Shown: positions 54,213-63,788, counted from the first letter of the stretch. The stretch is DNA of 64,000 bases from an uncultured Dokdonella sp. (GCA_934526015.1 CAKSZY010000013.1:4642-68641); one strand, 5' to 3'. Notes: a model not told the origin generated them from the letters alone. Numbers and translations: made by a program.

Positions 54213-54243
54213 CCTTCCGCGTGCGGAAGGCGCTGGCTATACT
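54213..54243 (+). promoter_or_regulatory. Possible promoter with inverted repeat before the cytochrome c gene
   Basis: An inverted repeat CCTTCCGC-GT-GCGGAAGG (54213-54230) is followed after seven bases by TATACT (54238-54243), a good -10 hexamer. The repeat covers the -35 region, so it could be an operator. The gene starts 56 bases after the -10. Confidence 0.45.
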
Positions 54244-54298
54244 TGCGCGTCGAATTGCGCCCGCCAGTGGGGTCGGGCGCGCCAAGAGGTGGCCCTCC

Positions 54299-54832
54299 GT
54301 GAGCAATCCCGTCCCGCAGACCGATGCGGTCTTCCTCAAGCATTTTGCCCAGCTGATCTCCGCGCTGATCGTCCTTGCCCTGGTCCTGATCGGGCTGTCG
54401 AGCCTGGTCTACAGCAAGGCAAACAAGCCGGCGCGGACGGCGAACCAGGCCGCGGTCGTCGAACAGCGCCTCGCGCCGGTCGGCGGCGTGCATGCCGGCG
54501 AGACCGGTCGCGCGGCGATTGCCGCGGCGGAAGAGGCGGCACGCGCCGCGGCGGCCTCGCAGGTCGCCTACGGCGGCACCACCGACGGCTCGATGATCTA
54601 CACCAACCTCTGCAGCGCCTGCCACGGCAGCGGTGCCGGCGGCGCGCCGAAGCTGACCGACGCGGCGCACTGGAACCAGCGCATCGCGCTCGGCGTCGAC
54701 ACCCTCATCCAGCACGCGACCGAGGGCTTCACCGGCAGCCTCGGCCTGATGCCGGCGCGCGGCGGCAATGCCGCCCTCAACGACGAGCAGGTCAAGGCCA
54801 CCGTCGAGTGGATGATCGCTCAGGTCAAGTGA
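54299..54832 (+). CDS. Membrane-anchored c-type cytochrome (cytochrome c5-like)
   Basis: A 177-residue protein with one N-terminal membrane helix (about residues 18-39), a flexible Ala-rich linker and a C-terminal monoheme cytochrome c domain. The heme site is CSACH and the axial methionine is in GLMPARGG. It starts with GTG, preceded by GAGG. It may carry electrons to the oxidase. It ends before a strong terminator. Confidence 0.9.
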   Translation: MSNPVPQTDAVFLKHFAQLISALIVLALVLIGLSSLVYSKANKPARTANQAAVVEQRLAPVGGVHAGETGRAAIAAAEEAARAAAASQVAYGGTTDGSMIYTNLCSACHGSGAGGAPKLTDAAHWNQRIALGVDTLIQHATEGFTGSLGLMPARGGNAALNDEQVKATVEWMIAQVK

Positions 54833-54857
54833 CTGCCCGCCCGCGTCGACACGATCC

Positions 54858-54882
54858 ACGCCGCCTCCGGGCGGCGTTTTTG
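54858..54882 (+). terminator. Intrinsic terminator after the cytochrome c gene
   Basis: An 8-bp stem ACGCCGCC / GGCGGCGT with loop TCCG, followed by TTTTTG. It begins 26 bases after the stop. Confidence 0.85.
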
Positions 54883-54965
54883 TTTCTGCGCCCGCCACCG
54901 GGAGCGGTGCGGCTGGCGGCCTCGCGCAGGAAAACGAGCAGAATTGGTGCAATGAGTGGCATTGA

Positions 54966-54982
54966 TGCACAGGATGCGTGCA
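54966..54982 (+). promoter_or_regulatory. NtrC-like binding site upstream of glnA
   Basis: TGCAC-N7-GTGCA, 17 bases, matching the NtrC consensus TGCACC-N5-GGTGCA except for the innermost base on each side. Its centre is about 83 bases upstream of the sigma-54 promoter, a normal enhancer distance. Confidence 0.7.
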
Positions 54983-55054
54983 TTTCGCGACCCGGTGCGG
55001 ATCGCGTGCTTATCAAGTCATTGATGTAAAAAGGTTGCTGCACGGCAGCAGGCT

Positions 55055-55070
55055 TGGCACGGCGGTTGCT
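55055..55070 (+). promoter_or_regulatory. Sigma-54 promoter of glnA
   Basis: TGGCAC-N5-TTGCT, a perfect match to the -24/-12 consensus, 35 bases before the glnA ATG. Confidence 0.9.
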
Positions 55071-55104
55071 GGACGGGTTTCGCCATTCCCTTGCCGAGGT
55101 CTCC

Positions 55105-56520
55105 ATGTCCGTGTCTGTCGAAAACGTCCTCACCCTGATCAAGGACCGCAACATCCAGTATGTCGACCTGCGCTTTGCCGACCTGCGCGGCGTGCAGCAG
55201 CACGTGACCTTCCCGGCGTCGGCGATCAGCGAGGCGACCTTCGAGGACGGCAAGATGTTCGACGGCTCGTCGATCGCCGGCTGGAAGGGCATCGCCGAGT
55301 CGGACATGGTCCTGCTGCCCGATGCCGATACGGCGGTGGTCGATCCGTTCGTCGCCGATCCAACCCTGATCCTCCACTGCGACGTGCTCGAACCGCACAC
55401 CATGCAGGCCTACTCGCGCGACCCGCGCTCGCTGGCGCGCCGCGCCGAGGCCTATCTCAAGTCGACCGGCATCGCCGACACCGCCTATTTCGGTCCCGAA
55501 CCCGAGTTCTTCGTGTTCGACTCGGTGCGCTGGCAGAACGACATGGGCAAGGTGTTCTTCGAGATCGAGTCCGAAGAGGCTGCGTGGTCGTCCGGCAAGC
55601 GTTTCGACGGCGGCAACAGCGGCCATCGTCCCGGGGTGAAGGGCGGCTATTTCCCGGTGCCGCCGGTCGACTCGCTGCACGACCTGCGCAGCGAGATGTG
55701 CAACGTGCTCGGCGAACTCGGCCAGGTCGTCGAGGTGCACCACCACGAAGTCGCCACCGCCGGCCAGTGCGAGATCGGCGTGCAGTTCAACACCCTGACG
55801 AAGAAGGCCGACGAGCTGCAGATGCTGAAGTACGTGGTCAGGAACGTCGCCCACAGCAACGGCAAGACCGCGACCTTCATGGCCAAGCCGCTGGTCGGCG
55901 ACAACGGCTCCGGCATGCACGTGCACCAGTCGCTGGCCAAGGGCGGGGTCAACCTGTTCTCCGGCGACCTCTACGGCGGGCTTTCGCAGACGGCGCTGTG
56001 GTACATCGGCGGCATCTTCCGCCATGCGCGCGCGATCAACGCCTTCTCGAACTCCACCACCAACAGCTACAAGCGCCTGGTGCCGGGTTTCGAGGCGCCG
56101 GTCATGCTGGCCTACTCGGCACGCAACCGCTCGGCGAGTTGCCGCATCCCGTTCGTGTCGAGTCCGAAGGCGCGCCGGATCGAGGTGCGCTTCCCGGATC
56201 CGATGAACTCCGGCTACCTCACCTTCGCCGCGCTGCTGATGGCCGGCATCGACGGCATCCTCAACAAGATCGATCCCGGTGCACCGGCCGACAAGGATCT
56301 CTACGACCTGCCGCCGGAAGAGGAGAAGAACATCCCGCAGGTCTGCTCGAGCCTCGACCAGGCGCTCGACGCGCTCGACCGCGACCGCGACTTCCTCAAG
56401 GCCGGCGGCGTGTTTTCCGACGACTTCATCGACGCCTACATCGAACTGAAGATGGGCGAGGTCACGCGCTTCCGCGCCGCCACCCACCCGATCGAATACC
56501 AGATGTACTACTCGGTCTGA
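55105..56520 (+). CDS. glnA: Glutamine synthetase type I
   Basis: Makes glutamine from glutamate and ammonia using ATP. It has 471 residues, the GSI-beta size. Key motifs are the N-terminal [13 protein letters not shown] and [12 protein letters not shown], the metal site [18 protein letters not shown] in the ATP site, and Y400 in [11 protein letters not shown], the adenylylation site that lets GlnE switch it off. The upstream sigma-54 promoter and NtrC-like site show nitrogen control. The ATG at 55105 gives the family N-terminus. Its 3' end overlaps the convergent acpH gene by 13 bases. Confidence 0.97.
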   Translation: MSVSVENVLTLIKDRNIQYVDLRFADLRGVQQHVTFPASAISEATFEDGKMFDGSSIAGWKGIAESDMVLLPDADTAVVDPFVADPTLILHCDVLEPHTMQAYSRDPRSLARRAEAYLKSTGIADTAYFGPEPEFFVFDSVRWQNDMGKVFFEIESEEAAWSSGKRFDGGNSGHRPGVKGGYFPVPPVDSLHDLRSEMCNVLGELGQVVEVHHHEVATAGQCEIGVQFNTLTKKADELQMLKYVVRNVAHSNGKTATFMAKPLVGDNGSGMHVHQSLAKGGVNLFSGDLYGGLSQTALWYIGGIFRHARAINAFSNSTTNSYKRLVPGFEAPVMLAYSARNRSASCRIPFVSSPKARRIEVRFPDPMNSGYLTFAALLMAGIDGILNKIDPGAPADKDLYDLPPEEEKNIPQVCSSLDQALDALDRDRDFLKAGGVFSDDFIDAYIELKMGEVTRFRAATHPIEYQMYYSV

Positions 56521-57167
56521 GCGTTCGGCGCCGCGGCGCTGCGGGCTTCGCCCGCTGCCTCGGCGCCGTTCTCCGCCGGCGGCGGGTGCGCTTCGCGCCA
56601 GGCGCCGGCGAAGTCGATCAGCTGCGGCAGGAACGCGGCGAAGCAGTCCTCGAACGCCGTGCCGATCCGGGCGATCTCCTGCGGTGCGTGCTCGAGCGGA
56701 TTGGCATGGTGCAGGCGCGTGGCGACGCCGGCGAACACCTGCGCGATCACCGCGCGCTCGGCATACGCCGCCGGCAGGCCGTGCGCGCGCATGTAGCGCA
56801 CGAACGCCTGCATGCGCGCCGGCAGCGGCACCGGCGCGGCATCGACCAGCTCGTGCAGGCGCCGCGAACACGCGGCCAGCGGCTCGTCGCTCCAGCGGCC
56901 GAAATCGCGGGCGAGCAGGTGGTCGAAGCCGATGTCGATGATGATCCCCGCATAGCGCCGGAACGGCGGCACGAAGCGCGTGCGCAGGGTGGCGATCAAC
57001 GGATGCGCGTCGGTGTGGCTGTCGATCGCGCGATGCAGGGCGATGCCGCGGCGCAGGCCGTCCGGCAGGCCCGGGTCGATGCGGCCGTGGACGAAGTCGC
57101 CCATCAGCCCGCCGAGCACGAGACCGGGCTCGGTTCCCGACAAAAGGGCATGGGCGAGATGGTTCAT
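56508..57167 (-). CDS. acpH: Acyl carrier protein phosphodiesterase (DUF479)
   Basis: Removes the phosphopantetheine arm from acyl carrier protein. It has 219 residues with the DUF479 start [28 protein letters not shown] and [16 protein letters not shown], including the metal-binding His/Asp residues. The C-terminal tail is Ala/Glu-rich. Its start codon directly abuts a G/C-tract heptamer repeat, and no ribosome-binding site is visible (CCCCCA precedes the ATG). Confidence 0.88.
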   Translation of the reverse strand: MNHLAHALLSGTEPGLVLGGLMGDFVHGRIDPGLPDGLRRGIALHRAIDSHTDAHPLIATLRTRFVPPFRRYAGIIIDIGFDHLLARDFGRWSDEPLAACSRRLHELVDAAPVPLPARMQAFVRYMRAHGLPAAYAERAVIAQVFAGVATRLHHANPLEHAPQEIARIGTAFEDCFAAFLPQLIDFAGAWREAHPPPAENGAEAAGEARSAAAPNAQTE

Positions 57168-57443
57168 TGGGGGCGAGGGACTAGGGACTAGGGACTAGGG
57201 GCTAGGGACTTGGGGCTAGGGCGCGACAACCAGACGTCAGCGCATCCGAACAAGTTGTACGGCCATTGTTGCGCACTATCGAACTGGTCCCGATCGTCGA
57301 TTTGCGTGCCCTGGCCCTGGCCCTGGCCCTAGCCCCTAGCCCCTAGCCCCTAGCCCCTAGTACCCAGTCCCCAGTCCCCAGTCCCTAGCCCCTAGTCCCT
57401 TGCCCCTAGTCCCTAGTCCCTAGTCCCTAGCCCTGGCCCCTGC
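57168..57443. repeat. Inverted arrays of GGGACTA/TAGTCCC heptamers
   Basis: The + strand left part (57176-57222) has six to seven units of GGGACTA, GGGGCTA or GGGACTT. The right part (57308-57443) has about twenty units of CCCTAGT, CCCTAGC, CCCAGTC or CCCTGG type. An 85-base ordinary spacer lies between them. Together they occupy the whole divergent region between acpH and the hydrolase gene, including their promoter and leader positions. The G-rich strands could form G-quadruplexes. Confidence 0.95.
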
Positions 57444-57457
57444 CTTATCATCCCCTC

Positions 57458-58150
57458 ATGCCGTCCGAACCTGCCACTCCACCGCCGGTCTTCCCCGCCG
57501 AGCACGTCACCTTCCTGCTGCCGGGTCCGGCCGGCGCTCTCGAAGTGACGACCTCGCCGGCCGATGCCGGGAGCGACGCGGTGCGCGGCGTCGCCGTCAT
57601 CTGCCATCCGCATCCGCTGCATGGCGGCACCATGCACAACAAGGTGGTGACGATCGTCGAGCGCTCGCTGCGCGAACTCGGTCTGGCCTGCGTGCGCTTC
57701 AATTTCCGCGGCGTCGGCCACTCCGCCGGCAGTCACGACGAAGGTCGCGGCGAGGCCGACGATCTGGCCGCCGTGGTGGCCTGGGCGCGCGCCGCGAGTC
57801 CCGGCGACGCGCTGTGGCTGGCCGGGTTCTCGTTCGGCAGCTACATCACCCTGGCGGCGGCGAAGCCGCTGGATGCCGCCGCCCTGATCTCGATCGCGCC
57901 GCCGGTCGGGCGCTGGGATTTCGAGTCCATCGAGCTGCCGGACTGCCCGTGGCTGGTCGTGCAGGGCGAGGAAGACGAGATCGTCGATCCGGCCGCCGTG
58001 TTCGACTGGATCGAGACCTTGCCGAAGCCGCCCCATCTCGTGCGCATGGCGGAAACCTCGCACTTCTTCCACCGCCGCCTGATGGACCTGCGCGGAGCGA
58101 TCAAGCACGCCATGCGCGCGCACCTGCCGGCACCGCGCACGCCGGCATGA
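57458..58150 (+). CDS. Alpha/beta hydrolase (serine aminopeptidase-like)
   Basis: A 230-residue alpha/beta hydrolase. The nucleophile elbow is GFSFGSY, the oxyanion region is ICHPHPLHGGTMHN, the acid is in GEEDEIVDP and the histidine is in ETSHFFH. Similar short proteins occur next to zapE in Lysobacterales. The substrate is unknown. It overlaps zapE by four bases (ATGA). Confidence 0.85.
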   Translation: MPSEPATPPPVFPAEHVTFLLPGPAGALEVTTSPADAGSDAVRGVAVICHPHPLHGGTMHNKVVTIVERSLRELGLACVRFNFRGVGHSAGSHDEGRGEADDLAAVVAWARAASPGDALWLAGFSFGSYITLAAAKPLDAAALISIAPPVGRWDFESIELPDCPWLVVQGEEDEIVDPAAVFDWIETLPKPPHLVRMAETSHFFHRRLMDLRGAIKHAMRAHLPAPRTPA

Positions 58151-59238
58151 GTGCCGTCGAACGGCCGGGCGCGAGGTACGCGCGCGGAGTCGAGGCGGGC
58201 GAATGGCAGGCCGATCCGGCCCAGCAAGCCGCGCTCGCCGCGTTCGACCGCATCCATGCCGGACTGGCCGCACGGACCCCGCCGAGCCTGTGGCAGCGCC
58301 TGCGCGGCACGCGGCCGGCGGCGCCGCGCGGCCTCTACCTGTGGGGCAGCGTGGGTCGCGGCAAGACCTTCCTGATGGACCTCTTCTTCGAGTCGCTGCC
58401 GACGCCGCGCAAGCAGCGCGTGCACTTCCACCGCTTCATGCAGGGCATCCATGCCGAACTGCGCGGACTCGCCGGCCACCGCGATCCGCTGGTCGAGGTG
58501 GCGGCGCGCATCGCCGCCGGCGCCGAGGTGCTTTGTCTGGACGAGTTCTTCGTGCTCGACATCGGCGATGCGATGATCCTCGCCAACCTGCTGAAGGCGC
58601 TGTTCGCCGAAGACGTGGTGCTGGTGACCACCTCGAACACGGCACCGGCGAACCTCTACCGCGACGGCCTGCAGCGTGCGCGCTTCCTGCCGGCGATCGC
58701 CCTGTTGGAGACGCACTGCGAGATCCTCGAACTGGTCTCGCCGATCGACTGGCGCCTGCGCGCGCTGCGCCAGGCGCCGGTCTACCACACGCCGCCCGAC
58801 GCGGCGGCGGAGCGCGCCCTGCGGGCGACCTTCCAGCGGGTCGCCCGCGGCCACGAGCGCGAAGGCTTCCCGATGATCCTCAACGATCGTCCGGTCGAGG
58901 TGCGGCGCGAGGCCGACGGCGTCATCTGGTTCGATTTCACCGCGCTCTGCGAGGGGCCGCGCGGGGTCGCCGACTACATCGAGCTGGCCCGCAGCTACCA
59001 CACGATCCTCGTTTCCGGCGTCCCCGAGTTCACCCCGCAGACCGAGGATGCCGCGCAGCGTTTCATCGAGTTCGTCGACGAGGCCTACGACCGCGGCGTC
59101 AACCTCGTGCTGTCGGCGGCCGTGCCGATCGTCGAGCTCTACGACGGCCGGCGCCTGCGCGCGATGTTCGCGCGCACCGAGTCGCGCCTGATCGAGATGC
59201 AGAGCGAGGAATACATGACGCGCGAGCATCTCGCCTGA
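58147..59238 (+). CDS. zapE: Cell division protein ZapE (AFG1-like ATPase)
   Basis: An AAA-type ATPase that acts on the Z-ring in E. coli under some growth conditions. It has 363 residues with Walker A GSVGRGKTFLMDLFF, the conserved RVHFHRFM segment, Walker B LCLDEFFVLDIGDAMIL and VTTSNTAP. Its length matches the family. The start overlaps the hydrolase stop. Confidence 0.94.
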   Translation: MSAVERPGARYARGVEAGEWQADPAQQAALAAFDRIHAGLAARTPPSLWQRLRGTRPAAPRGLYLWGSVGRGKTFLMDLFFESLPTPRKQRVHFHRFMQGIHAELRGLAGHRDPLVEVAARIAAGAEVLCLDEFFVLDIGDAMILANLLKALFAEDVVLVTTSNTAPANLYRDGLQRARFLPAIALLETHCEILELVSPIDWRLRALRQAPVYHTPPDAAAERALRATFQRVARGHEREGFPMILNDRPVEVRREADGVIWFDFTALCEGPRGVADYIELARSYHTILVSGVPEFTPQTEDAAQRFIEFVDEAYDRGVNLVLSAAVPIVELYDGRRLRAMFARTESRLIEMQSEEYMTREHLA

Positions 59239-59427
59239 GTCTGCGCCTGAGCCGACACCGACACCGTCGATGCGGCAAGCGGGAAATCTCCCGGCCCTGC
59301 GCAGGAAAAGCGCCGAGGCAAGGCATCGGGCACATGGCAGCCCGGCGCAGCGGAATCCGGCATTGCACACGCACGCCGTGCAGCGGATGCGTCCGCGGCG
59401 GGCGAATCGTGCGCTTGCCTGGAAACG

Positions 59428-59456
59428 AAAACGCCCGCCTTGAGGGCGGGCGTTTT
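59428..59456. terminator. Bidirectional terminator between zapE and the IPTL-CTERM gene
   Basis: A 12-bp stem with A-run and T-run at its two ends (AAAACGCCCGCC / GGCGGGCGTTTT) and a 5-base loop TTGAG. It serves both the + strand zapE unit and the minus strand gene at 59491. The 252-base gap holds nothing else obvious. Confidence 0.85.
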
Positions 59457-59490
59457 GCGTCGGGCCGGGAAGCCCGGCCAGCAGTACCGA

Positions 59491-60801
59491 TCAGCAGCGG
59501 CGGCGCAGCCTCGTTCCGCCGATCAGGCCGAACAGGAGCAGCAGTGCGGCCAGTGCCCACGGCGAGTTCACCGGAAGCGGAATGGAAGGCGCGCCTGCTG
59601 CGACGCCCGTGCCGTTGAGCGACACGCTCGTGATCGTGCCGAACGTCCCGGTCCCGCCGACGGTGAACGAAAGCGCGCCTGCCGCAGCGCCTGGGGAGGT
59701 GGGCGAGAACACCACGTTCACGTTGCAGCTGGCTCCCGCCGCCAGCGTGGGCGCGGCGCCGCAGGTGCCGCCGCTGATCGAGAACGGCGCGGCGATGGTG
59801 AAGGCGGAGATCTGGCCGGCGGCACTGCCGGAATTGGTGAGCGTCACCGTCTGTGCCGCGCTCGCGCCACCGACCGTGATGTTGCCGAAGTTGAGCGTCG
59901 CCAGGTTGAAGCCGAAGACGGGCGAACCCACCGGCTCGGTGCCGTTGCCGACGAGCGCCACGGTGGTGATGAGCGTGCCGCGGTTCTGGTCGGCCACGGA
60001 CAGCGTGCCGTTGGCTGCGCCTGTCGCAGTCGGGCTGAATGCCAAGTCGATGGTGCAGCTAGCGCCCGCGCCGAGGGTGACGCTGCCGCTGGGGCAGGTA
60101 CCGCCGACGATCGCGAACGGCGCGCCGCTGAAGGAAAGTGTCTCGGAACCTTCGGCACTGCCGGCGTTGGTGAGGGTCAGGGTCTGCGTGCCGCTGGTTG
60201 CGCCTACCGCCACGTTGCCGAAATCCGCCTGCGCGGCGCTGAACGTGAAATCGTGTGTGGCACCGGCGGTGTATTGGACGGTGATGGTGGAATTCGGCGC
60301 GAAGGCGCCATCGGTGCCCGAATCGTTGTAGGAGTCGAAGACGCGCAGGGTCCAGGTGCCGGCACTGCTCAGGCCGTTGAGCTTGGCGCTGGCACCCGCC
60401 GCGGTTCCCGCGGTCGTGGCATTTGGCCAGGCGAGGTTGATGTCAGGGGTCGGGTTCATGTTCCATGACGGACCGGGGGCGGTGGTCCAGACGATGGTGC
60501 CGGCATCGCTCGGAGTGGAGGCGATCAGGCCACCCGTAGAGGCGGTCGTGGCGATCGGAGCCGGTAGCGTGCCGGAGGGCGAGGAAAGCTCGATGGAGAC
60601 TTCCGAAGTCCAGGAGCCGTTCTGGCCCGCGGCGCCGAAGTTGTATTGCACGTTGCTCACCGTGCCGGCGGCGCCGGGCATGGTGAGGACGGTGGGGGTG
60701 CCGGACTCGTAGGTCATGCCCGACAAGTCGAAGGTGATGGTCTGCGCGGAGGCCGTACCGGCCAGTGCCGCAAGCGCGAGCAAAGCAACGAGCTTCTTCA
60801 T
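59491..60801 (-). CDS. Exported choice-of-anchor D protein with IPTL-CTERM tail
   Basis: A 436-residue surface protein. The signal peptide (KKLVALLALAALAGTASA) is followed by a P-domain-like beta region (residues about 20-170, WTLRVFDSYNDSGTDG). Then come two choice-of-anchor D/ASH-like repeats of about 100 residues (TFSAAQADFGNVAVGATSG and FNLATLNFGNITVGGASA), each with a conserved cysteine pair. The tail IPLPVNSPWALAALLLLFGLIGG followed by TRLRRRC is an IPTL-CTERM sorting signal. GGAGG precedes the ATG by eight bases. It is presumably processed and anchored to the outer surface. Confidence 0.88.
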   Translation of the reverse strand: MKKLVALLALAALAGTASAQTITFDLSGMTYESGTPTVLTMPGAAGTVSNVQYNFGAAGQNGSWTSEVSIELSSPSGTLPAPIATTASTGGLIASTPSDAGTIVWTTAPGPSWNMNPTPDINLAWPNATTAGTAAGASAKLNGLSSAGTWTLRVFDSYNDSGTDGAFAPNSTITVQYTAGATHDFTFSAAQADFGNVAVGATSGTQTLTLTNAGSAEGSETLSFSGAPFAIVGGTCPSGSVTLGAGASCTIDLAFSPTATGAANGTLSVADQNRGTLITTVALVGNGTEPVGSPVFGFNLATLNFGNITVGGASAAQTVTLTNSGSAAGQISAFTIAAPFSISGGTCGAAPTLAAGASCNVNVVFSPTSPGAAAGALSFTVGGTGTFGTITSVSLNGTGVAAGAPSIPLPVNSPWALAALLLLFGLIGGTRLRRRC

Positions 60802-61235
60802 GGATTTTCCTCCCCAGGAGATTGCACGGACCGGCAACCCGGCAAGCCGCTCCGACCAGCGCGGAACGGAATCTTGCGCAACGAGTCCGTGCGGAAACTG
60901 TTTGACAGGGTGCCGCTCTCGGCCGAGGGGACAGCCTGCTTTTCCTTGCTAACATCCTGTTCAGGCGGTTCAAGGCAAGAGACCGGCAGGCATTCTTTCA
61001 TCGACTCGCCACTGGAGTGCGTGTCGACCAGGCTGCATGCACTGTTCGATCAGTGCCTCCGCCACCCTGGAGCGGAAGAGCCCTGACTGATTCCGGCAAG
61101 TCACGGGCTTGACCGTTTGCACTCGCCCATGTCGGCCAGGCTTGACGCTCGGCGGCCCATCGATGCTTCTCCGCACAGGGCCCTTGCACTGCCACGGTGG
61201 CTGCGCTTGACTGCTGCCTCGCTTCGGAGAACGCC
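60802..61235. other. 434-base divergent gap
   Basis: It lies between the IPTL-CTERM gene and the amidohydrolase gene. No gene, repeat or clear promoter is supported. It should contain both promoters. Confidence 0.4.
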
Positions 61236-62555
61236 ATGCATCGCCCGACTCCCGTCGCCGTCGCCGTCGCCCTGCTTGCCTTCGCAGCACCGGCCGCGCA
61301 CGCCACCGACGCCGCCACCCTCGTCGATGCGCGGCTCGAGCGCATCACCGAACTGCGTCGCGACCTGCACCAGCACCCCGAGCTGAGCAACCGCGAGACA
61401 CGCACCGCCGGGATCGTCGCGAAAGAGCTGAAGAAGCTCGGCTACGAGGTACGCACCGGCATCGCCCACACCGGTGTGGTCGGCATCCTCGAAGGCGGCC
61501 GGCCGGGACCGAAGCTGGCGATCCGCGCCGACATGGACGCACTGCCGGTGACCGAAGAGGTCGATCTGCCGTTCGCCTCGAAAGCCAAGGGCGAATATCT
61601 CGGCAAGACGGTCGGCGTCATGCATGCCTGCGGCCACGACGTGCACACCGCGACCACGCTCGGCATCGCCGCTGCGCTCGCCGCCGTGCGCAAGGATCTG
61701 CCCGGCTCGGTGATGCTGATCTTCCAGCCGGCCGAGGAAGGTTCGCCACCCGGCGAGACCGGCGGCGCGCCGTTGATGGTCGAGGAGGGCCTGTTCAAGG
61801 ATTTCCGTCCCGACGCGATCTTCGGCATGCACGTGACCAGCGCCTATCCGGTCGGCACCGTCGCCTTGCGGCCGGGCGGCATGATGGCCAGTTCGGACAC
61901 CTTCCGCATGACCATCCATGGGCGCCAGAGCCACGGCGCGACCCCGTGGCGTGGCATCGATCCGATCGTTGCCGGCGCCGAGATCGTCACCTCCGCGCAG
62001 GCCATCGTCAGCCGCCGCCTCGACATCAACAAGGAGCCGGCCGTCATCACCTTCGGCATCTTCCAAGGCGGCCAGCGCTTCAACATCGTGCCCGACCGCG
62101 CCGAACTGCACGGCACCGTGCGCACCTTCGACAGCACCATGCGCGAGCAGGCGCTGGCCGACCTGCGCAACGTCGCCGAGCACGTCGCCGCCGCCCACGG
62201 CGCCACGGTCGAGGCGCAGATCCCGGTCGTGCCGGGCAGCAATCCGGTCAACCACAACGATCCCGCGCTGACCGCACGCGTGCGCGCGAGCATCGAGAAC
62301 GCGCTCGGCAAGGATCGGGTCATCGACGCGAAGCGCTGGACCGCGTCGGAGGACTTCCCCCATCTCGCCATCGGCGCCGATGCGCCGAGCGTCTACTTCT
62401 TCTTCGGCGCCACCCCGCAGGGGCAGGATCCGGACACCGCCCCGAGCAACCACTCGCCGCGCTTCTTCGTCGACGAGGGCGCCTTGCGCAGCGGCACCCT
62501 GGCGATGCTGCAGTCCGCGTTCGACTTCCTCGGTTACACGCCGCCTGCGCGCTGA
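61236..62555 (+). CDS. Exported M20-family amidohydrolase
   Basis: A 439-residue M20D-type metal amidohydrolase (N-acyl amino acid or peptide amidase group). A signal peptide (PVAVAVALLAFAAPAAHA) sends it out of the cytosol. Metal-site motifs are the RADMDALPVTE segment, MHACGHDVHTA and FQPAEEG; the lid domain contains HGRQSHGATPW. GGAGA precedes the ATG at 61236. It is likely periplasmic, releasing amino acids from acyl or amide conjugates. Confidence 0.9.
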   Translation: MHRPTPVAVAVALLAFAAPAAHATDAATLVDARLERITELRRDLHQHPELSNRETRTAGIVAKELKKLGYEVRTGIAHTGVVGILEGGRPGPKLAIRADMDALPVTEEVDLPFASKAKGEYLGKTVGVMHACGHDVHTATTLGIAAALAAVRKDLPGSVMLIFQPAEEGSPPGETGGAPLMVEEGLFKDFRPDAIFGMHVTSAYPVGTVALRPGGMMASSDTFRMTIHGRQSHGATPWRGIDPIVAGAEIVTSAQAIVSRRLDINKEPAVITFGIFQGGQRFNIVPDRAELHGTVRTFDSTMREQALADLRNVAEHVAAAHGATVEAQIPVVPGSNPVNHNDPALTARVRASIENALGKDRVIDAKRWTASEDFPHLAIGADAPSVYFFFGATPQGQDPDTAPSNHSPRFFVDEGALRSGTLAMLQSAFDFLGYTPPAR

Positions 62556-62561
62556 AGCGGA

Positions 62562-63788
62562 TCAATCCGCGCGCCGCAGCGCCGCGATCGCCTTCACCCG
62601 CTCGCGGCGCATCGCTTCGGCGATCGCCGGACCCTCGAGGCCGGCGGCGACAAAGGGTGCGGCCTTGATCGTGCAGGCCGCAGCGAAGGCATCGCGCAGC
62701 AGCGGTCCCGTCGGATAGTCCGATTCGGCATGGCCGAGACGGCCGCGCTTGTCGGCTTCGCAGACGGTGAGGAACTGCTCGACCCGCTGCGGCTTGCGGA
62801 AGGCGTCGAGCTGCTCGAACAGGCCGAGCACGGTCGCAGGTCTCAACTCCGCGGCACGATGCGAGAGCAGGTGCAGGCGACAGCACAGTTCGGCGAGCGC
62901 GGCATGTTCCACCGGCACGCGCAGCCGCTGCGAGACCGCGCGCACCGGGTCGACGCCGCGTTCCTCGTGCTTGATGTGCTTGGGCAGCTCGTCTTTCGGC
63001 GTGAGCGCCTTGCCGAGGTCGTGGACGAGCGCGCAGTAACCGATCAGGTCGTCGCCGGGCGCGAGCCGCGCCGCCATGTCGACGACCATCTCCACGTGCA
63101 CGCCGGTATCGACCTCGGGATGGAACTCGGCACGTTGCGGTACGCCGTACAGCGCATCGACTTCCGGGAACAGCACGCGCAAGGCGCCGCAGGCGCGCAA
63201 GGCCTGCAGGAAAGCCGACGGTTGCGGTTCGGCCAGCGCCTTGCGCGTTTCCGCCCATACCCGCTCGGGCACCAGGTGATCGACCTCGCCTTCGGCGACC
63301 ATCGTGCGCATGAGTTCCATCGTCGCCCCGGCGATGCGGAAACCGAGCGGCGCATAGCGGGCGAGGAAGCGTGCCACGCGCAGCACGCGCACCGGATCCT
63401 CGACGAAGGCCGGCGAGACGTGCCGCAGCAGGCGCGCCTCGAGGTCGTGCGCGCCACCGTACGGATCGACGAGACGGCCGTCGGCGTCCTCGGCCATCGC
63501 GTTGATGGTGAGGTCGCGGCGGGCGAGGTCGTCCCCGAGCGTCACCGAGGGATCGGCGACGAACTGGAAACCGTGGTAGCCGCGTCCGCTCTTGCGCTCG
63601 GTGCGCGCGAGCGCGTACTCCTCGTGCGTCTGCGGGTGCAGGAACACCGGGAAGTCCTTGCCGACCGGCCGGTAACCGGCGGCCAGCATCGCCTCGGGGG
63701 TGCTGCCGACGACGACGAAATCGCGGTCGGCGACCGGGCGGCCGAGCAGCCGGTCGCGCACCGCACCGCCAACGAGATAGGTTTCCAT
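62562..63788 (-). CDS. cca: CCA-adding enzyme (tRNA nucleotidyltransferase), multifunctional
   Basis: Adds or repairs the CCA end of tRNAs. It has 408 residues, close to the 412 of E. coli Cca. The nucleotidyltransferase motif is [22 protein letters not shown] with catalytic aspartates, followed by [10 protein letters not shown] and the nucleotide-binding [16 protein letters not shown]. The C-terminal HD phosphohydrolase domain shows [10 protein letters not shown]. The start is the ATG of METYLVGG. It is needed here because tRNA-Thr in this window lacks an encoded CCA. It converges with the amidohydrolase gene, six bases apart. Confidence 0.96.
   Translation of the reverse strand: METYLVGGAVRDRLLGRPVADRDFVVVGSTPEAMLAAGYRPVGKDFPVFLHPQTHEEYALARTERKSGRGYHGFQFVADPSVTLGDDLARRDLTINAMAEDADGRLVDPYGGAHDLEARLLRHVSPAFVEDPVRVLRVARFLARYAPLGFRIAGATMELMRTMVAEGEVDHLVPERVWAETRKALAEPQPSAFLQALRACGALRVLFPEVDALYGVPQRAEFHPEVDTGVHVEMVVDMAARLAPGDDLIGYCALVHDLGKALTPKDELPKHIKHEERGVDPVRAVSQRLRVPVEHAALAELCCRLHLLSHRAAELRPATVLGLFEQLDAFRKPQRVEQFLTVCEADKRGRLGHAESDYPTGPLLRDAFAAACTIKAAPFVAAGLEGPAIAEAMRRERVKAIAALRRAD

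Noticed and set aside
57168..57443. CRISPR array or telomere
   Set aside because: The units are 7 bases long without unique spacers of constant size, and there are no cas genes; telomere-like composition alone does not make a chromosome end inside a gene-dense region.
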